DNA from: Macrotis lagotis
Lineage: Eukaryota > Chordata > Mammalia > Peramelemorphia > Peramelidae
Length of the DNA stretch: 64,000 bases
Assembly: GCF_037893015.1 (NCBI RefSeq)
Contig: NC_133658.1
Span: forward strand, 425,225,890 to 425,289,889
Reading direction: 5' to 3'
In this document: positions 42,207 to 53,480 of the stretch, piece after piece
Layout of the letters: each line of letters opens with the position of its first letter
Position numbering within the stretch: the stretch's first letter is position 1
The notes under the pieces: generated by a model
The model's input: the letters and a program-made list of their open reading frames with translations, nothing else
Databases searched by the model: none
Told to the model about the DNA's origin: nothing
Translations under genes and position numbers: made by a program

Positions 42207-42364
42207 ATTTTATTTTATTTTATTTTGTAAGGCGAATAGGGTTAAGTGGTTTGCCCAAGGCCACACAGCTAGGTAATTATTACATGTCTGAGGCTGAATT
42301 TGAACTCAGGTACTCTTGACTCCAAGGCTGGTGCTCTATCCACTGCGCCACCTAGCCGCCCTGT
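42207..42364 (-). repeat. WSINE1-like SINE, minus strand
   Basis: 'tttgtaaggcgaatagggttaag' to 'gccacctagccgccc'; flanks atttgggcatttta / atttgggtatttta (42193-42206 and 42365-42378). Its A-tail appears as repeated ttatt. Confidence 0.9.
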
Positions 42365-42908
42365 ATTTGGGTATTTTAGAAGAATAAACACACTTAGAAA
42401 TTTCATGAACTCACTCAGGTATATCTTAACCATAGACTCATGAAGGGTTTAAACAGAAATACATTAAACTCAAAGGCAAGATAGATCAAAACAGAGAGAA
42501 AGGAAGGGGAGAATTAAGAGAGGGTATAATTGGGGAGATAATATTAACAAACTTCAACTACAAAGAGAGGAATAAAAAGAAAGGAAAATGAAAATTTAAG
42601 AACCAATGATAAGACTCTAGACTGGATGAAGAAACGGATGAAGGAATGGGATAAAACCAGTTCAATTATGGATTATTAGTATTGATTTCATTCCCTTCTT
42701 TTTCCCTCTTGATTTTCTTGATTAAAAAGTCATGGGGGTGGGGTGGAGGTAGGAGATGGCAAAGAGAGCAAACATGGTAGGATATAATAGAGGGAAAAAT
42801 ACTGAAAACATCATAACTGTGAATGTAAACAAGTTGAACTTAACCATAAAAAGGATCAGTGTGGTAAATTGGATTAAACAGAAGAATCTTAAAATATGTT
42901 ATATAAAA

Positions 42909-42911
42909 GAA

Positions 42912-42942
<31 letters not shown>

Positions 42943-42970
42943 CACACAAACAGACAAACAAACAGACACA
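42909..42970. repeat. (CA)n-type microsatellite
   Basis: cacaca runs interrupted by aaa/caga, inside L1 remains. Confidence 0.9.
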
Positions 42971-42973
42971 GAC

Positions 42974-43112
42974 AAGGCAGCTGTCAGAGTAGTGAGTGGG
43001 TAGAGCACTGGCCCTGGAGTCAGGAGGACCTGAGATCCAAGCAAGCCTCAGACACTTAATAATTATCTAGCTGTGTGATCTTGGCCAAGTTACTCTTTAA
43101 AAAAAAAAAATA
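42974..43112 (+). repeat. WSINE1-like SINE, diverged
   Basis: 'agcactggccctggagtcagg', 'cttaataattatctagctg' and A-tail; the head is altered (caaggcagctgtcagagtag). Confidence 0.8.
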
Positions 43113-43760
43113 ATAGGAGAAATTTTAATTGTTTATGGGTGGGCAGAACCAATATAACAAAAATGATAATTCTATCAAACTCATCTACTTATTTAATGCT
43201 ACCTCAATTATATTATCAAAAAATTAACTTATTGAATTAGTAAAATAATAACAAAATTCAACTGGAAGACCAAAAAGTCAAGAACATCAAAGGGATTAAT
43301 TTTTTAAAAAGCAAAGAAAGGAATTTTAGCAGTATAAGATTCTAAAGTATATTATAATGCAATAATTATCAAAACTATCTGGTATTGGCTAAGAAATAGA
43401 AAGAACAGTAGAACAGAACAGACATAAAACAAATACTTAGTAAATGATTATAGCGATTTTACACTTGATAAATATAAAGATTTAAATTTTGGGTTAAGAA
43501 TTCACTGTTTGATAAAAAAATTATTTTTGTCTTTTTAAAGATTTTATTTGAGCTTTACAATTCCCCCCCCAATCTTACTTCCCTCTCCCTACCCCCCACA
43601 GAAGGCAATTTGTCATTTCTTTACATTGCTTCCATGGCATACATTGATCCAAATTGAATGTGATGAGAGAGAAATCATATCCTTAAGGAAGAAACATGAA
43701 GTATAAGAGATAGCAGGATCAGACAATAAAATATCAGTTTTTTTCTAAATTAAAGGTAAT

Positions 43761-44799
43761 ACATTGTTGGTGAAGCTGTGAACTCATCTAACCTTTCTGG
43801 AGAGAAATTTGGAACTACACCCAAAGGGCAACTAAAAATATGCATACCCTTTGATCCAGCAATACCACTACTAGGTCTACACCCTGAAGAGATGATGAAA
43901 AAGGGGAAAAACATCAAAAATATTCATAGCAGGGGCAGCGAGGTGGTGCAGTGGATAGAGCACTGGCCTTGGAGTCAGGAGTACCCGAAGGCAAATCTGA
44001 CCTCAGACACTTAATAATTACCTGGCAGTGTGGCCTTGGGCAAGCCACTTAACCCCATTGCCTTGCAAAAACTAAAAATAAAATAAAATAAAAAAATAAA
44101 CAACTAAATAAATAAATGAATGAATAAACAAATAAATAAATGAGCAAGCAAATAAATAAATAAATAAATATTCATAGCAGCCCCGTTTGTGGTGGTAAAG
44201 AATTGGAAATCAAGTAAATGTCCTTCAATTGGGGAATGGCTTAGCAAACTGTGGTATATATATGTCATAGAACACTATTGTTCTATTAAAAACCAGGAGG
44301 GATGGGAATTCAGGGAAGCCTGAAGGGATTTGCATGAACTGATGCTGAGTGAGATGAGCAGAACCAGAAAAACACTGTATACCCTAACAGCAACATGGGA
44401 GTGATGATCAACCTTGATGGACTCACTCATTCCATCAGGGCAACAATCAGGGACAATTTGGGGCTGTCTGCAATGGAGAATACCATCTATATCTAGAGAA
44501 AGAATTGTGGAGTTTGGACAAAGACCAAGGACTAATACCTTAAATTTAGGAAAAAAACCTGATATCTTATTGTCTGATCCTGCTATCTCTTATACTTTAT
44601 GTTTCTTCCTTAAGGATATGATTTCTCTCTCATCACACTCAATTTGGATCAATGTATACCATAGAAACAATGTAAAGACTGACAAATTGCCTTCTGGGGG
44701 GGGTGGGGGTGGAGGGAGGGAAGTAAGATTAGAGGAAAAATTGTAAAACTCAAAATAAATAAAATCTTTATTAAAAAAATTAAAATAAATGAATTAATT
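43761..44799 (+). repeat. 5'-truncated L1 nested in an antisense L1
   Basis: The plus-strand L1 3' end runs from 'acattgttggtgaagctgtg' to the G-rich terminus and 'ctcaaaataaataaaatc'. It is flanked by a perfect 13-bp duplication aattaaaggtaat (43748-43760 and 44800-44812) of the host L1. Its last 240 bp are the reverse complement of the host's 43520-43750. Confidence 0.92.
43933..44165 (+). repeat. WSINE1 SINE nested in the L1, with expanded AAAT tail
   Basis: SINE body 43933-44080 plus an (aaat)n-type tail to 44165. Perfect 15-bp duplication aaatattcatagcag (43918-43932 and 44166-44180). Confidence 0.92.
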
Positions 44800-44880
44800 A
44801 ATTAAAGGTAATAGTCCTTAGTCTTTGTTCAAACTCCTCAGTTCTTTCTCTGGATAGGGCAAGTCACTCTCTTGGAGCCA

Positions 44881-45689
44881 AATCTATTACAGCTCAGATG
44901 ATCAAAAAAAAAAAAAACCCCAAAAAACCCCAGGAATAGCAATATGGTTTTAGACAAGTAAACAAAAACAAACAGAATTGCAGAAAAATTATATCACGCT
45001 TAAAGTCACCATATATAATTGATATAATACTAAATATTTTACTGTTTATGTAATATCATAGCATATAAATGCTTAAAGAATAATGGAAATTAAACTATAG
45101 GGAGAAACAAACAGCAAAAAAAAAAAATAATAATTACTTGGTATTTTAATGAAGCCTCTTTTCAGACTTAGACAAGTTATCCAAAGAAGAATATATATGA
45201 AAAGGCACTTTCCCCCAACTCCTTTGCCGAGTTCATGGCTCACAAATATAAAACACTGCATATAATAGAACACGTTGATTGAATTTGCTGAAATATTTTT
45301 TGTTCTGTTTTTTTTTTCTTTTAGAAACTCTTTGTTATAAGAAATAGTTTTTTAGGAGGGTGAAGAATGGAAATGGAAAAACAAAGTATATCTTTAAAAA
45401 AGAAAGATGTTAAAAATATGAATTTTGTAAAAGTTAGAAACCCTTTGAGACTACTGGATGGGAATTATGAAGAGTTGAGTTTTATGACAACTTTTAAAAA
45501 CTGACATGTTAGGGCATTAAAAAATTTCTTAAGTGTAGAAAAACAGTTAATAAGCACATTTTTTATCAAGCTTAATACAACAAGAACTTAAAATGTGTAA
45601 TAATATAATCCTAATGAACATATAATTCAAAAACAAATCAAACCAATAGATAACCTTACCAAAGAAAATTAGAATGAGACAATATTCTG
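44881..45689. other. Unassigned AT-rich sequence
   Basis: No gene or repeat recognised. Confidence 0.3.
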
Positions 45690-46390
45690 AAAGTTTTGAA
45701 ATGAAGCAAAAGCAAAATTTAGAACTCTAAACACATCTAAAATAAAAACAAGAGATCAATGGATTGGTCATGCAGACAAAAAAAAAAATAGAAAAGCAAC
45801 AAATCAAAAAAATTAAAATAGCTAAAATCAAAGAAAAATAAACAAGACAAAAAGCTAACATTAATAATTAATAAATAAAATTAGGAGGTTTTTAAAAGAC
45901 TAATAAGACAGCCAAACTATTAACTCATTTGATTTTTTTAAAAAAGCAAGAAAACCAAATTATCAAAATGAAAAATGAAAATAGATAAATCACAATAAAG
46001 AGAAAATAAAAGTGACTTTGAAACTATTTTGCCCAATTATATGTTCCCCAAATTGATAACTAAATGAAACAGAGAATTTATTTTTTAAAAATACAAAACT
46101 CCTAGATTAATAGAATAAGAAATAGAGAATTATTAGAAATCTTAAAATTTGAGAAAATCTTAGAAATTGAGAAAAATATAAATAACATCCAAAGGAAAAA
46201 AAATGCCCAGGTCCAAATAGATTTATAAATGAATTCTACTGACCCTTTAAAAGAACAATTTGTTCCTAAATTCCTTTATTTTTTGCAAATGTAGAGAAAG
46301 AATCATCTTACCAAGCCTCTTTATTATAATAAAAATATAGTGCTGATACCTAAGAGAGATACATAAAGAAAGCAGAAAAACAAAAACAAA
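45690..46390 (+). repeat. Decayed L1 ORF2 (endonuclease/RT junction region)
   Basis: 'gaaactattttgcccaattatatgttcc', 'cctagattaatagaataag', 'atgcccaggtccaaatagatttataaatgaattctac' and 'gtgctgatacctaagagag' follow the L1 ORF2 N-terminal RT region in order. No open frame remains. Confidence 0.7.
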
Positions 46391-46468
46391 CAAACAAATG
46401 ATCATAGAACATCTGCTTAAACACTTTCAAAGAGTTCATGATATCCAGCATCCCATTGCTGGACAGAA

Positions 46469-46469
<1 letters not shown>

Positions 46470-46514
<45 letters not shown>
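46470..46514. repeat. (ATT)n microsatellite
   Basis: About fourteen att units. Confidence 0.95.
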
Positions 46515-47229
46515 AAGTTTTCTGTACTAATCCAAAATCTGCCTCCCCACAATTTCTACCCATAATTCTTAGTTCTGCCCTTCTGTCTCAAAAATGAACA
46601 AATCTAATCCCTCTTCCCCAAGATAACCCTTAAGATATAAGAAGACAATGATCACTCCTGGATAACCTCTCTCCTAGGCTAAAGATCTACAATTCTATTA
46701 ACATGATGTAGAATGTTCTTTCCTTTCTGCTCCCTCTTCTAGGACAGTCTTTGAAATTCTGGAAGAAACCAGACATCTCTATCTGGGGGACTAGGAGACA
46801 TAAAGACCTTCCACCAGGGGCAACCTCCTCTCTTGCCTTTCTTCTACCACCTTCCCTAACCCTTGGGATTCCCAGGTTCTAGAAGGTGGTGAAGTGGTGG
46901 GAAGGCTGACAGCTGAAACCACCCCCAACCTTTTACCTTGAATTGGTATCTTGTAATCAGGAAGGGAAATGTGAGTGCTCAAACCTCTGGAATGAGACAG
47001 GATTCATCCACTCTAATCCTTCAGATGAAATGGATTACCACTAGGCAGGACCAGCACCTACTATCTCAAGACCCCTCTGGAGTTTCCATTTAGCATTCCT
47101 CTAGGCTCTCCAGATCCTAGGGCACTGTAACCTGACCTACTAATGCATCTTAATGACTTTTGCCATTATCCCAAAGCTGAACCCTTAGGGTCTGGGTCTT
47201 TCCATCTGTCCAGAAGCTGAACTTTCTTT
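46515..47229. other. Unassigned sequence
   Basis: No gene or repeat recognised. Confidence 0.3.
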
Positions 47230-47320
47230 TGTGGGCTGTCTCCCCCAACTAAATAGCTTTTTGATATTTATAGCCTCACTTATTTAATAAATGCTTTTTC
47301 ATTTATTCATTGGTTTTTCA
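47230..47320 (+). repeat. L2/MIR-type 3' tail
   Basis: 'gggctgtctcccccaac' and 'cttatttaataaatgc' resemble L2/MIR 3' ends. Confidence 0.45.
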
Positions 47321-47360
47321 TTCCTCCCTAAAATTTTTCTGCATTGAATTCCATTATTGG

Positions 47361-47364
<4 letters not shown>

Positions 47365-47391
<27 letters not shown>

Positions 47392-47392
47392 A
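47365..47392. repeat. (ATC)n microsatellite
   Basis: Nine atc units. Confidence 0.95.
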
Positions 47393-48719
47393 AGTAAAAG
47401 TAACAAAAGGCCAAAGTATTGGTTGTGTATTGTCTTACCTTCTCCCTCAAAACCTTTAAAAGAAGGAGGCTATGGCTAAGAATTTTAGACATTGTAGAAG
47501 GAGCTATAGGATGTTTCTGGAAGCCTTTCAATTTACATCAAATCTAAGATAAACAATTCATCAATTAATTTCATTGTATCACATGACTGACATGCAGTCT
47601 ATGAAATAGAAGTCTCCAAACTTATCATCCTCTAAGCTGATCAATATGACAGAGGGTGGATAACTTCCCAATGTATCCCTTTCCTTCTCACTAGCATTTA
47701 TTCAGAGATGCATTAGCTACTGTAGTTATTTCAAAACATACTATCATCCAGTCTAATCCCTTGGTTTTACCTGTCATGTGAAGAAACTGAGGTTCACAGC
47801 GAAGAAGTAACTTACCCAGGTTGGATTAGAGACAGAGGCAAATTTCTTAATTTCCCAGATTTCTCCAAATTGAGGAAAAGACCATTTGACTGTTCTACAG
47901 AGAGAAGGTAGCAGAAACACTTTGCAAACAGTCATAAATAAATTCACCAGTATTTTGTGACAAATAGACTTTATCTGTCTCTAGTAAGAAAGAAAAACAC
48001 AGCTTAGGTTTGGCCTCTACTTGATAATGTATCTAATCATATTATTAAAAGTTGGTTGCCAAAGGTTAAGAGTCAAAAAAAAAAATTAAATCATTGCATT
48101 TTTAAAGGTTTTTCAGTAAATGATTATAAAGGGGACTCAGGTAGCACACATGATTCCTATAACAAGCATAAAGTAGGTGATGTTTTTGAGAAATCATGCT
48201 TTTTCAGTCCTTAAAAACACATTCACTTTTTTTCACACATAGTAAGTGTTCATGAAGTATTTTTGGCAAATTTCTTATTGATATATTAAATAAAGACATA
48301 GGGATAGTAATGTTCTTGGTTTCTTCCTAAGATTGGATACTAAATGTTTATTAAGGTCTGACAGTCTATGGTTTTGTGACTCTTAGTTCCCACCCCCACC
48401 CTCTCAAGCACTGATATGCTGTGGCTCTGTGAATCGGATTTTGAATATTCAAATGACTCAACTGAGGCACAGATGAGTATGTAATATGTGACTAACTTTA
48501 TGTTAAGGTCTATATGCATAAATGTTTGTAAATATTTTGCTCATCTGAAAATTATTGGGGGTGGAGGGTAGGAAGGGTTATTGGGTACTTTTAATGGCAT
48601 TTCTTTTTAAAATGTATGCACCGAATGCAGCTAATGTTAATTCCATGTACTTAGCACTTGCAATGAATTCAAAATCCTAAAAATTCTCTTTCTTTTAAAC
48701 ACTCACATTTCCGGTGGCT
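47393..48719. other. Mostly unassigned sequence
   Basis: Contains a MIR-like minus fragment at 47755-47830 (agaaactgaggttcacag). Otherwise no gene or repeat recognised; candidate single-copy DNA. Confidence 0.35.
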
Positions 48720-49125
48720 ACTGATGAATGATAGAAGAGAATCACAGACTTAATAGGCTATCTGAGCTGAGAAGACCCTTTGCCATTACCTAATTAGACC
48801 TCATCATTATTTGATGGGTGACAAGCCCAAGGCCCAGACAGGTTGGCTTCCCTGAGACCCCCAAAGAGCTGGGGCATTTCCCTACTCTAAGTTCAGCGCT
48901 TTGAAAGTAAGAAGAGGCACACCATACCCACCACAGAAAAGGGCTGAGAGTCAGAAGGCATCTGCTACTGATGAGCTGTGGAGCCATGGGCAAGTTCAAA
49001 GTGGATAATTTTCTTTGTTTCATCTTTTCCACAGGGATTTAGTGAAGACCAAATGAGATCATGGATGTGAAAGTGCTTTGGAAAAAGTAAAGTGCTAGAT
49101 AAATATGAGCTGTTGTCATTATTTC
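48720..49125 (+). repeat. MIR-related SINE remains
   Basis: 48950-49125 ('gatgagctgtggagccatgggcaag', 'accaaatgagatcatggatgtgaaagtgctttgg', 'gtgctagataaatatgag') is a MIR 3' half. 48720-48880 ('gaatcacagactt', 'acaagcccaaggcccagacagg') looks like a related, separately inserted piece. Confidence 0.65.
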
Positions 49126-49659
49126 CACTACATCTGGAAGAAGGATGTGAATGGAGGCAGTTTTTCCCTTTGCCTCCATAGAAATACACTAGAATCTAGC
49201 TCTGATGCTGTTATTGTGGGTCCATGGACCTGTTGGGTGTATGCATAGTTAATCATACTGAAACTGCGATTAGAACCCTCCTGTCATGCTAAGGATTGGT
49301 TCTCTCCAAGGCTCTGCCAGGGCAACATCAACCTGGAAAGACTTCGGGTAAAGGCCTTGTATCCTCAGATGCAATAAAAAAAAAGCTCCTCACCAGAAGG
49401 TTGACCACTAAGTGATGATTTTTTTCAGCCATAACAATTCATGAAGATCATCTGATGAGGTGTAGAGGGGCTGCCATCTCTGTCCTTAGAAGGAGAGCCT
49501 ATATACATAAACCTGAAATAAATATATGAAACACTTATTAAAGTCTCTAACTTATTAAGAAAGGTGGCATAGTCTATTATTACATTTCAACCTAAAGCTC
49601 TAGGTTGCAGATAGTATTCAGCAATCGTTTCCTTTGTGAAGAGACACTAATTGTTTCTT
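49126..49659. other. Unassigned sequence
   Basis: No gene or repeat recognised. Confidence 0.3.
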
Positions 49660-49872
49660 CTAAACTTTTCCATGCCACAGACCCCGCCTCTGGCAATCTA
49701 GTGAAGTTTATGGATTCCTCTCAGAACAATGTTTTTAAAGGTATAAAATAAAATTAAAACAAACAAAGGTTAGTGAAAATAAAGATGTAATTATTCCCCA
49801 GTTGAGTTCATGAACCCTATGAAATCTATCCATGGGCTCCTTGGAAGCCTGTAGATCAAGAACCCCTGCTCT
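49660..49872 (+). repeat. Old unnamed repeat, copy 2
   Basis: 'catgccacagaccccgcctc', 'ctcagaacaatgtttttaaagg', 'tataaaataaaattaaaac' and 'gtagatcaagaacccctgc', the same order as 30685-31075. Confidence 0.6.
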
Positions 49873-50823
49873 ACTGTCATAGGCTACTGTAGGTCACAAA
49901 AACCTAAAGATAAAGTCCATTATACTGGGGATTTAATATCTCTAAAACAGCAGCTTGCTCTGTTCTCCAGTTGAACTAATTGTCTTTCGTTTCATAAATT
50001 TGAGCTAGCAGACTGCTCAAATAAAGGATATGGGAACACATACTATCAAGCTGTAGGTAGAACCTGGTCAGTATCACCTCAGGCTACTAATAAAGGGAAA
50101 GAGAAGTCCCCTCCAAGTCATCATGCACAATATCGGGGCAACAGACAGGTAGACTGAGATTGCCATGGGGCAGTACCTAGAAGGTGATATGAAGGCCCTC
50201 CCAATAAAGTAAACTGATCTTGGTCTACTATGTGCCAGTCTTTCCCACAACTGGGTGATACAAATATGGTGACAAATTCTACTTTGTATATTTCCTAGGG
50301 AATGTTACCCCCAACCCACTATGCCTTTCATTTGATTTGCTACCAATAGAGGAACAAGGATGAAAGGCCTATTCCTGGAACCACCTTCTACCCACCCCAC
50401 CTGAATGAGAGTTCTTTACCTCATTCTCATTCTTACCTCACCAATAATGGTGACCTGACTCTTAGTTATCAATCACTTCCAGATAGACCCATTAGCTAGT
50501 GGTAACACAGATACAGTGTCTTCTGTTCCCCACAGTGCTAGGTCTATGAGAAACTAAAACTAATTAGATCTGGCGAAGTGCCTCTACCCCAAATAGTAGT
50601 TCCTACCTGATGGATGACTTTTTGGGTTCAAAGTATGAAGACACCATCCTTACTTCCCACAAGAAGGTAGTACCAATATGGTGAAAAACTATTTCCCAGG
50701 GAAATGTTACCTATGCTAGGCAAAATTTGATAAATAGCCTCCTCCACTCATTAGTTGAAGGTTTGGTAGCTACCTATCAGCAAACTGATAACTTCCAACA
50801 TGGCTTGGAGAAATAATTCTCCA
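49873..50823. other. Unassigned sequence
   Basis: No gene or repeat recognised. Two similar phrases about 'accaatatggtgaaaa' / 'acaaatatggtgacaaa' (50262, 50674) suggest an old internal duplication. Confidence 0.3.
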
Positions 50824-50960
50824 ATGGGGGCAGTGGATAGAGCACCGGCCCTAGAATCAGGAGTTCAAATCTAGCCTCAGACACTTAATAATTACTTAGC
50901 TGTGAGACCACTACCCCAATGCCCTACCAAAAAAAAACCCCCTAAAAAAAAAAAAAGATG
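50824..50960 (+). repeat. WSINE1-like SINE, head-truncated and diverged
   Basis: 'atgggggcagtggatagagcacc', 'gttcaaatctagcctcagac', A-rich end. Confidence 0.8.
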
Positions 50961-51084
50961 AGCTCTCAAGCAACAATCTACTACTATCCCTTTTCATAGA
51001 GGTACTGCCCAAACATTCCCCCACCCTCACCATTTATACATAGTTAAATACCTTGTTTATCCATAAAATTAAATTTCTACTGTG

Positions 51085-51215
51085 CTCCTCCCTTGTGGTG
51101 TTTCCTTGCTCTGATTCTATATAAAGCACCAGTCGATGGTGGAATCACAGCAGGGAAAAGATTAGCAAACTGTGCATAGCAGCTTTGCAATTTCATGTAC
51201 AATGATCTTTTTTAT
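51085..51215 (+). other. Weak U6 snRNA-like similarity
   Basis: 'acagcagggaaaagattagca' resembles the U6 core acagagaagattagca, and the sequence after it ('gtgcatagcagctttgcaatttcatg') can be lined up with the U6 3' half before a T run. The 5' part fits poorly. It may be a very old U6 pseudogene or chance. Confidence 0.25.
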
Positions 51216-51394
51216 TTTTCTACATTATGGAAACACTTATTTTATTCGTTAAATTTAACTGTCTATAAATTACTAAGTTGGATGCTGAGTAGAAAGAAAT
51301 GATGGATAATTATCTCAGGAGATGCCAGGTAAAAAAAGTACTCAGCCACTGTACAAATATTGTCTAAATAAGACAATTATTCAAGAAATCAATA

Positions 51395-52175
51395 TGTCTG
51401 AATTGATGCTGAGTGAAGGGAGCAGAAACAATAGAGTATTGCATATATTAACAACATTGTGAGATGATCAACTATGGTGGATGCAGCTCTACTCAGCTGT
51501 TCAGAGATCAAAAACCATCCTGATACCACCTCACACCTATCAGATTGGCTAAGATGACAAAAAAAAGGGAAAACAATCACTGCTGGAGAGGTCTAGGAGG
51601 ATTGGGACATTAATGCACTGTTAATAGAATGGTGAATCAATCCAACCATTCTGGAGAACAATATGGAATTATGCCCAAAGAACAAGAAAACTGAGGTTCT
51701 ACTCCCTTCACTAAGCAAAAACCTTTGACCCAGTAATATCAATACTAGGCCTATATATCCAGAAGAAATCATTAAAAAAATGGAAAAAGTCCCACATGTT
51801 CCAAAATATTCATAGCAGCTCTTTTTTGTAGTGGTAAAGAATTGAAAATTGAAGGGATGGGGGCGGCTAGGTGGCATAGGATAAAGCACCGGCCCTGGAG
51901 TCAGGAGTACCTGGGTTCAAATCCGGTCTCAGACACTTAATAATTACCTAGCTGTGTGGCCTTGGGCAAGCCACTTAACCCCATTTGCCTTGCAAAGAAA
52001 AAAAAGAAAAAAGAAAAAGAAAATTGAAGGGATGCCCATCAAATGGGGAATAAATGAACAAGTTACGGTACATGAATGTTAATGGAGTACTACTGTTCTA
52101 TAATAAACCCTGAATGGTCAGACTCTAGAGAAGTATGGAAAGAATTACCTTGTCTTGAATTGGGGAAGACTAGTC
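51395..52175 (+). repeat. L1 remains (3'UTR piece plus ORF2 end)
   Basis: 51395-51515 is one L1 3'UTR piece ('gatgctgagtgaagggagcag', 'gatgatcaactatggtgg'). 51516-51855 and 52020-52175 ('accacctcacacctatcag', 'ccaaccattctggagaac', 'caatactaggcctatatatcc', 'aacaagttacggtac') form an ORF2 end/3'UTR interrupted by a SINE. Confidence 0.75.
51860..52018 (+). repeat. WSINE1 SINE in L1
   Basis: Near consensus, with a perfect 16-bp duplication gaaaattgaagggatg (51844-51859 and 52019-52034). Confidence 0.93.
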
Positions 52176-52425
52176 AGATGGAGGCAGCAAGGTGGTGCAG
52201 TGGAAGAGCACTGGACATGGAATCAGGAAGAATCATCTTGAGGTCAAATCCAGTCTCAACACTAGTTGTGACACGGGGCAAGTCACTTTATCCTGTTTGC
52301 CTTAGTTTTCTCATCTGTAAAATAAGGTGGAATAGAATTACTCCCAAAATTTTTGCCAATAAAACCCAAAAATGGGGTCAAAAGAATTGGACATTGCTAA
52401 AATGACTAAAAAACAACAAATCAAA
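52176..52425 (+). repeat. RTE-tailed SINE
   Basis: 'ggaggcagcaaggtggtgcagtgg' head, 'ttagttttctcatctgtaaaataag' core, 'aaaaatggggtcaaaagaattgg' tail. Confidence 0.8.
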
Positions 52426-52699
52426 ATCAGGAGGAGGAGGATGAAGTCTCCCTGAATCCAGAGGGCATCCTTCATACCTAGAACCAGACATCCATAGAAC
52501 CTAGATAAGCTAAAACCAAGCCTGGGCCAGCAAGCTCAGATTTTAAATATGCAGATTCATGGCCATGAATCAGCTCACTTCAGAAATGAAAGATCCACAA
52601 GTCCCTAAAGAGCTGGATCTAACTAACCAGACTAATTTAGGATATTACAGGAGAAACTGGAGAAGTGATTCCACATGTAACCAAATGACACAAGAAATG

Positions 52700-53030
52700 T
52701 ACTTTTAAAAAAATTTAATTTTTAATTTATTGAATAAAACAAGCATTTATTTCTATAACACAGCATAATAAATGATTGTACATAGAACTGCAAATCTACT
52801 AAGCAGTTTCCTATTCCTTTCAAATATATAGCAAAATTATCACAGAAATTTCTTTTTTTCCCCTTATACTTCTTTTTAATCAGTTCTTTCTCTGGATGCA
52901 GATAGCATTTTTCTTCATATGTCCTTTATAGTTAACTTGTGTATTTATAAAAGTCTTTATAAGTCTTTTTTAATAGCCAATGTATTTTCAAGGGATTCAT
53001 GTTTGCACAAAGACTAACCTGAGCTATTGG
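52700..53030 (-). repeat. L1 3'UTR, minus strand
   Basis: 'ataaatgattgtacatagaactgcaaatctac', 'ttcctttcaaatatatagcaaaattatcac' and 'cagttctttctctggatgcagatagc' are a reverse L1 3'UTR. Confidence 0.7.
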
Positions 53031-53034
53031 AAGT

Positions 53035-53480
53035 TTTTTCCCAAAGATTTTATTTTGAGTTTTACAATTTTCCCCCTAATCTTGCTCCCCACCCCACAGA
53101 AGGCAATTTGCCAATTTATACATTGTTTCCATGGTATACATTGATCCATATTGAATGTGATGAGAGAGAAATAATATCTTTAAGGAAGAAAAATACAGTA
53201 TAAGAGATAACAAAATTACATAATAAGATAACGGATTTTTTTTTTCCAAATTGAAGGTAATAGTCTTTGTTCAAACTCCACAATTCTTTCTCTGCATACA
53301 GATGGTATTCTCCATCGCATATAGCCCAAAACTGTCCCTGACTGTTGCACTGATGGAATGATCCAAGTCCATCAAGTTCATCATCACCCCAATGTTGCTG
53401 TTATGGTGTACAATGTTTTTCTGGTTCTTGCTCAGCATCATGCAAATCCTTCCAGGCTCTATTGGAAATTTTTGCTCACA
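53035..53480 (-). repeat. L1 3' end, minus strand
   Basis: From 'aaagattttattttgagttttac' through 'ggtaatagtctttgttcaaactcc' to 'tgctcagcatcatgcaaatcc'. It gives the uninterrupted version of the L1 that is split at 43760. Confidence 0.85.

Larger units (their letters stand above)
42400..43515 (+). repeat. L1 remnant with ORF2 pieces
   Basis: 42850-42915 ('tggattaaacagaagaatc', 'atgttatataaaagaaacacac') matches the early ORF2 region. 43140-43490 ('tcatctacttatttaatgctacc', 'aaattcaactggaagaccaaaaagtcaagaac', 'ctggtattggctaagaaatag') matches a more C-terminal ORF2 part. Riddled with stops. A CA repeat and a SINE lie between. Confidence 0.7.
43517..44880 (-). repeat. L1 3' end (minus) split by a later L1
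   Basis: The reverse L1 terminus 43517-43760 ('ttttatttgagctttacaattcc', 'cacagaaggcaatttgtc', 'aaatcatatccttaaggaag') continues at 44801-44880 ('aggtaatagtccttagtctttg', 'cagttctttctctgg'), as shown by the same uninterrupted order at 53040-53300. Confidence 0.85.

Noticed and set aside
43761..44799. Twin-priming (5' inversion) as the explanation of the back-to-back L1 pieces
   Set aside because: The inverted part repeats the same 3' end and continues on the far side of the inner L1, and the inner L1 has its own 13-bp duplication, so it is a nested insertion.
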